A DNA stretch of 26,424 bases from Clostridia bacterium (GTDB lineage Bacteria; Bacillota_A; Clostridia; TANB77; CAG-508), in assembly GCA_017621295.1 (NCBI GenBank), contig JAGATI010000001.1:1-26424 (forward strand). The letters run 5' to 3'. A program made the translations under genes and the position numbers. Each line of letters starts with the position of its first letter. Within the stretch, counting starts at the first letter, position 1. Positions 23,165 to 26,424 of the stretch are shown here, in pieces. Under the pieces are notes generated by a model, which searched no databases, had not been told where the DNA came from, and saw nothing but the letters and a program-made list of their open reading frames with translations.

Positions 23165-24315
23165 TTATTTATTTTTCAATTTAATCCTATCTTGTAGTTC
23201 TTTTATCTTATCTTTATACTTGCTAATATATGATTCTACTTCTTTATGATTTTTTGTATAGAAATCATAATATATCTTAGGTAACATTTTATTTATCTTT
23301 TTTAATTTTCTATTAATGTTACTCAATATAATTTTTGCATTCTTATGTGAAGAATATTTTGTATTGTTGATTTCATTAACATAATTCATAATTTTAATTA
23401 CTTTTCTTGAATTGCCAAAATAACCATTTTTTAATAGTTCATTATCAAAATCTTTATCTATATTTATTTTATTTCTATTACGTGCAAAACTATTATATTT
23501 TCTAATAAAATATTCAAGCATATCTTCATAATATCTAAGAGTAAATAATATATCAAATTCATACTGTTCGTATTTACGTATGAAATCATTATAGTCAACT
23601 AAGTCTTCCTTATGAGAATTCATAAAGTTATATGTTTGTGCAATAAATGCATTTGATTCACTTCCAGATAAAATATATAACATATGACCAGCTGTATTTT
23701 TTAATAATACTTCATCTTCATCTTCATCATCAGACATATAGTACATATATTCTGTCTTCTTATCATAATTTAATTTTTTTTTTCAACATTATATAATGAC
23801 AATCCCTTTTTATTTAAGCAATAATCTTCAAATGCATGTGTAAACTCATGCAATAATAATTCTTTTACATTATTTTTATTATTTATTAGTTTATCTTTAT
23901 TAATATAAAATGTAATATTTTCTAAATTTAAAGTATTTTCATCTATTTTATTATATTTAGTGTCACCATATGAAGCAATAAGTTGATTGTCATTTACTAC
24001 AATATTCAATGTCAACTTATCAAAGAATATATTAGTAATTCTATTGTCTTTATGTTTATTGTTCCAAATTTTGACTAATTTATCTAACTCTTTTTTGTCA
24101 AAAACAATAGTCTTATCATCTTTAATGTCACATATGTCGTAATTTGTAAATAATGCATCTACAAATGTTTCTATAAATTCAGGTACATTATCAGGGATGC
24201 CCCTTGTTTCATTAATAAAATTTTCTAATATTTTGTTCTTTAATGATTTAATATATATTGAATTTAAATTATAGAATAAACTATATTAATTAATAATTTT
24301 AATTAAAAATATCAT
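23165..24315 (-). pseudogene. Decayed gluzincin metallopeptidase paralogue
   Basis: Homologous to the peptidase at 20470 throughout. Going downstream on the minus strand: ATG 24315, nine codons, TAA at 24286-24288, then an open frame carrying RGIPDNVPEF (paralogue: NGIPDDVREI) and LLLHEFTHAFEDY (HExxH), which ends at TAA just after an A10 run (23774-23783). Continuing in the frame one base back gives the C-terminal half (MLYILSGSESNAF, matching the third-ligand region) to 23165. Two lesions are thus needed: a nonsense codon near the start and a single-base indel or -1 slip at the A10 run. No ATG, GTG or TTG lies in frame before TTG 24015, so intact translation is unlikely. Confidence 0.65.
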
Positions 24316-24324
24316 TTGTACATA

Positions 24325-25074
24325 ATGAATACATATATAGATATAGAAAATAAAGCAAAAAATCATATAATCAATATGAATATGTTATATGAATCTGAAA
24401 TAAGATATTCAATAGATAATTCTCGTATATATAGAAATATTGATTGCATATATGACAATTCTTTTACAACAAATAAGAATATTGTCATATCTGTTGTTAG
24501 TTGTAAGACTGATGATGCTGTATTTATGTTCAATAGTTCGGATAATATATGTGTTCTTAACTTTGCAAGTTACAAATATCCTGGTGGTGGATTTATAAAT
24601 GGATCGTTGGCACAAGAAGAATCATTATGTTATGTAAGCACTTTATATAATGTAATAAGTTCTGATAAATTTAAGTTAGATTATGAATATAATAGAAATC
24701 ATACAAATGGCGGTCTATATGAACATTTTGCTATATATTCTCCAAATATTGTATTTGAAAATTCAAAAAGTGAGATAAAACTTGTAGATGTAATAACATG
24801 TCCGGCACCAAATTTGTCATGCTATAAAGGATCTAATGAATTATATAATAAGACACTTAGAGAAAGAATAAAGATGATATTAGACATTGCTATTGTAAAT
24901 AATGTTAAGACATTAATTCTTGGTGCTTTTGGTTGCGGTGTATTTAAGAATGATCCTGTTGTGGTTGTTAAGATGTTTAAAGATGTCATACATAGTTATA
25001 GATATAATTTTGACAATATTGTGTTTGCCATCCCTTATGGATATAATCATAGTTGCTTCAATAAAATATTTTGA
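24325..25074 (+). CDS. Microbial-type poly(ADP-ribose) glycohydrolase (TIGR02452/DUF2263-like)
   Basis: The 249-residue protein matches microbial PARG-type macrodomains, which hydrolyse ADP-ribose from modified macromolecules. The catalytic signature GGG-x(6-8)-QEE is present: NFASYKYPGGGFINGSLAQEE, with GGG at 87-89 and QEE at 97-99, followed by SLCYVSTLY typical of TIGR02452. Later parts, LVDVITCPAPNLS and a TLILGAFGCGVFKNDP segment, fit the same family. Read from ATG 24325; a TTG at 24316 is less likely. It faces the decayed peptidase gene across 9 bases. Possible roles: removing ADP-ribose placed on phage DNA or proteins by host defences such as DarT, or adjusting phage-made ADP-ribosylation. 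This is a confident family call with an inferred role. Confidence 0.85.
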   Translation: MNTYIDIENKAKNHIINMNMLYESEIRYSIDNSRIYRNIDCIYDNSFTTNKNIVISVVSCKTDDAVFMFNSSDNICVLNFASYKYPGGGFINGSLAQEESLCYVSTLYNVISSDKFKLDYEYNRNHTNGGLYEHFAIYSPNIVFENSKSEIKLVDVITCPAPNLSCYKGSNELYNKTLRERIKMILDIAIVNNVKTLILGAFGCGVFKNDPVVVVKMFKDVIHSYRYNFDNIVFAIPYGYNHSCFNKIF

Positions 25075-25101
25075 AACATTTAAATTGTATTTCTATATTT
25101 G
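25070..25101 (+). promoter_or_regulatory. Bacteroidota-type promoter
   Basis: TTTG at 25070-25073, exactly 20 bases, TATATTTG at 25094-25101. The -33 element overlaps the stop codon of the glycohydrolase gene, so upstream transcription can read through it. ATG 25122 is 20 bases downstream. Confidence 0.75.
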
Positions 25102-25125
25102 ATATAACAATTAAAATTAAAATGT
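25076..25125 (+). repeat. Imperfect inverted repeat spanning promoter spacer and start codon
   Basis: ACATTTAA (25076-25083) can pair with TTAAAATGT (25117-25125, one bulged A), and AATTGT (25083-25088) with ACAATT (25107-25112), leaving a four-base internal bulge. The ATG at 25122 is inside the first stem. This is a weaker version of the hairpins at 3650 and 18744 and could be partly chance in AT-rich DNA. Confidence 0.4.
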
Positions 25126-25430
25126 ATATGAACGATAAAGTAACAGAATTAATAGCTTCTGTAGATAATGCACTTATAGCATTAGAAAAAGCAAAAAAGA
25201 ATTATGATAAATTTAGAATATCACTAAATAAGAAGATAATGCCTTGCGTATCATGTACATGTTGCAATATAAATATATGTCGTGAATGCAAGGACATTAA
25301 GAGATATAATGAATATATTAAAGAAAATCCAATAACAAAAGAAGAAAAGCAAATTTTAGATAAAATCGATGAACTTAAATATTACATATACAACAATATT
25401 GATTTGTCTAATTGTACAGCATCATGTTAA
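25122..25430 (+). CDS. Small Cys-rich coiled-coil protein
   Basis: A 102-residue protein with a helical, coiled-coil-like N-terminal 38 residues, a six-cysteine cluster at 42-56 (C-x2-C-x-C-C-x4-C-x2-C) likely to bind zinc, a charged helix and a Cys-x3-Cys end (98 and 102). ATG 25122 is chosen over TTG 25071, which overlaps the previous gene, because a promoter ends at 25101; ATG 25128 is an alternative. Family not recognised. Confidence 0.6.
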   Translation: MYMNDKVTELIASVDNALIALEKAKKNYDKFRISLNKKIMPCVSCTCCNINICRECKDIKRYNEYIKENPITKEEKQILDKIDELKYYIYNNIDLSNCTASC

Positions 25431-25448
25431 TTAAATATTATTATAGTT

Positions 25449-25838
25449 ATGTATTTACCAAGAGAAGAAAAATATTTTGATAAGAAAGTTGTAGAAAATA
25501 TTAAGAGATTAGCAGATATTCCAATATCTAAAATGACTCATGAAGATGTAAAGGGGTTTGAAACTCTATATGGATTTAATGAATTTGATGACTTTACACA
25601 AGATGAAGTTCTTTTTTGTCGTCTTATTGCAAGTCCTTATACATTACATATGCTAAATTTAGTAAGATTTTTTACAAATATGGCTAAATGTGAAATTAGC
25701 TATAGATTAAATACAACAATAGATATATATATTAATTGTGTTAAAGGGTTTGATTTAATACCACATTTATTGATAAAGTATTCATATAATGAAGTAGTAG
25801 AATATTTTATGAGAAAATATAAAATGGTTGAACATTAA
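25449..25838 (+). CDS. Hypothetical protein
   Basis: A 129-residue, largely helical acidic protein, not recognised (MYLPREEKYFDKK at the start, then a LYGFNEFDDFTQDEV segment). The bases before its ATG (AAATATTATTATAGTTATG) are nearly the same as those before the DUF285 gene at 15938. It lies 18 bases after the Cys-rich gene, so they probably form one transcript that ends at the terminator at 25821. Confidence 0.6.
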   Translation: MYLPREEKYFDKKVVENIKRLADIPISKMTHEDVKGFETLYGFNEFDDFTQDEVLFCRLIASPYTLHMLNLVRFFTNMAKCEISYRLNTTIDIYINCVKGFDLIPHLLIKYSYNEVVEYFMRKYKMVEH

Positions 25839-25860
25839 TTTGTTCAACCATTTTTATTTA
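25821..25860. terminator. Bidirectional terminator between convergent genes
   Basis: AAAATGGTTGAAC (25821-25833) pairs over 13 bp with GTTCAACCATTTT (25842-25854), followed by TATTTAT. The A and T runs at the two ends give T-tracts on both strands. The left arm overlaps the last codons of the plus-strand gene. Confidence 0.8.
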
Positions 25861-26424
25861 TATAAAGAAAAATTGTAAAGTGTCTATTGTCATAGATGTC
25901 TTATAGTCATGTTCTGACTTATTTGGATAATATTTGAAATTACCATGAAATAATGGTATTTCCATCTTACTGTCAAGCTTTATGTTTCCATAGTCATCTA
26001 ATCCTGGATGTTTGTCAGATTCATAAATATACTTAACTGGTATATATTGCCAAGTACCATTCATTATCTTAAGCTCATATTTGTAATAATATCCCTTATA
26101 GTAAGCATCTTCATCAGCTGCTGACAATATATGTATGTCGAATGAATCTATATTTGGTACTATATCTATTACAGTCTTAACCAAGTCTGACTTAGCTATG
26201 AATTTTACATTTTCGGGTAGATCCATAAAATATGAAGCTATAGCATTCTTTATTTGTGTCTTTATTGTTTCTTTGTTGTATGTTGAGTTTGCTTTTATGT
26301 AACATATTCCTGCATATTTTCGTATGATGGGATCTTTAAATACTATATCTATTCCAGCAAACATTTTCTTTGAATTGTCTATAGTAGTTATAACCATTTG
26401 CTTTTGATATTCTGTAAGCAACAA
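25858..26424 (-). CDS. Baseplate wedge-like protein, C-terminal part (truncated by window end)
   Basis: The last 188 residues of a protein whose start lies beyond the window; the first codon shown is TTG, not a start. The sequence resembles the C-terminal part of T4 gp6/baseplate J-type wedge proteins: a GIDIVFKDPIIRKY segment followed by a strand, a helix (IKTQIKNAIASYF), SDLVKTVIDIVPNIDSFDIHI, and then a DYGNI...IPLFHGNF segment. That order fits the family, though it is read by eye. As a virion gene it suggests the structural module continues to the right. No catalytic motif. Confidence 0.55.
   Translation of the reverse strand: MLLTEYQKQMVITTIDNSKKMFAGIDIVFKDPIIRKYAGICYIKANSTYNKETIKTQIKNAIASYFMDLPENVKFIAKSDLVKTVIDIVPNIDSFDIHILSAADEDAYYKGYYYKYELKIMNGTWQYIPVKYIYESDKHPGLDDYGNIKLDSKMEIPLFHGNFKYYPNKSEHDYKTSMTIDTLQFFFI

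Noticed and set aside
22144..23184. Plus-strand ORFs, up to 242 codons, across the AAA+ gene
   Set aside because: They are opposite-strand shadows of a gene with clear Walker motifs and have no family features.
24240..24324. Consensus promoter in the divergent region before the glycohydrolase gene
   Set aside because: A TTG (24258) and TATATTAA (24282) lie 21 bases apart, but the -7 element is poor, and the spacer complementarity to the start region is no better than expected for such AT-rich sequence.
1..26424. tRNA genes, CRISPR arrays or rRNA
   Set aside because: No cloverleaf, no evenly spaced direct repeats with unique spacers, and no rRNA-like sequence were seen. The repeated DUF285 DNA is coding.

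Overview
The window reads as part of a large, AT-rich tailed phage genome infecting a member of the Bacteroidota. The phage assignment rests on a two-domain lysin, a partial baseplate-wedge-like protein, other virion-like proteins, a deoxynucleotide monophosphate kinase, nucleotidyltransferases and an AAA+ ATPase, packed tightly with gaps of a few bases. The host assignment rests on promoters of the Bacteroidota type: three copies of TTTG or TTG, exactly 20 bases, then TATATTTG, each followed by a start codon 20 to 25 bases on. Translation follows the standard code; TAG ends genes at conserved C-termini, so the TAG-to-Gln code of some Bacteroidota megaphages does not apply.

Layout. Bases 23-1384: two tandem genes for BspA-like (DUF285) repeat proteins, the second broken by an in-frame TGA. 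Bases 1445-8711: a virion or enzyme block with a large putative virion protein, a dNMP kinase, a membrane-anchored coiled-coil protein, a CHAP plus GH24 lysin and a putative baseplate/neck protein with a lectin-like C-terminus. Bases 8752-9345: two small unknown genes. Bases 9346-9671: a gene-poor gap with a 36-codon ORF that coincides with a well-formed H-type pseudoknot and is followed by a terminator. Bases 9672-14559: an unknown possible nuclease, an NMN-adenylyltransferase-like protein, two different Pol-beta-type nucleotidyltransferases and two unknown proteins. Bases 14570-17536: four more DUF285 genes, one broken by TAA. Bases 17537-17712: a 36-bp near-perfect GC-rich inverted repeat. 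Bases 17713-20008: a GT31-like glycosyltransferase and two unknown genes.

Bases 20035-24315 lie on the minus strand: a small Gly-rich hydrophobic protein with a 33-codon gene overlapping its start, a HExxH metallopeptidase, an AAA+ ATPase and a decayed second metallopeptidase. Bases 24325-25838 return to the plus strand with a microbial-type poly(ADP-ribose) glycohydrolase and two small genes. A minus-strand baseplate-wedge-like gene runs off the right end.

The most striking signal is a recurring design at gene starts. The 20-base spacer between the -33 and -7 promoter elements is the reverse complement of the start region of the gene it drives. It is perfect over 24 bp at the kinase (3705) and over 19 bp at the gene at 18797, and weaker at two more genes. 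Read-through mRNA would hide the start codon in a hairpin, while mRNA begun at the local promoter would not. Other points of interest are an N-terminal peptide shared by many unrelated proteins that resembles the T4 capsid-targeting sequence, the ADP-ribose hydrolase, the pseudoknot RNA, the giant hairpin, and several genes carrying single inactivating lesions.
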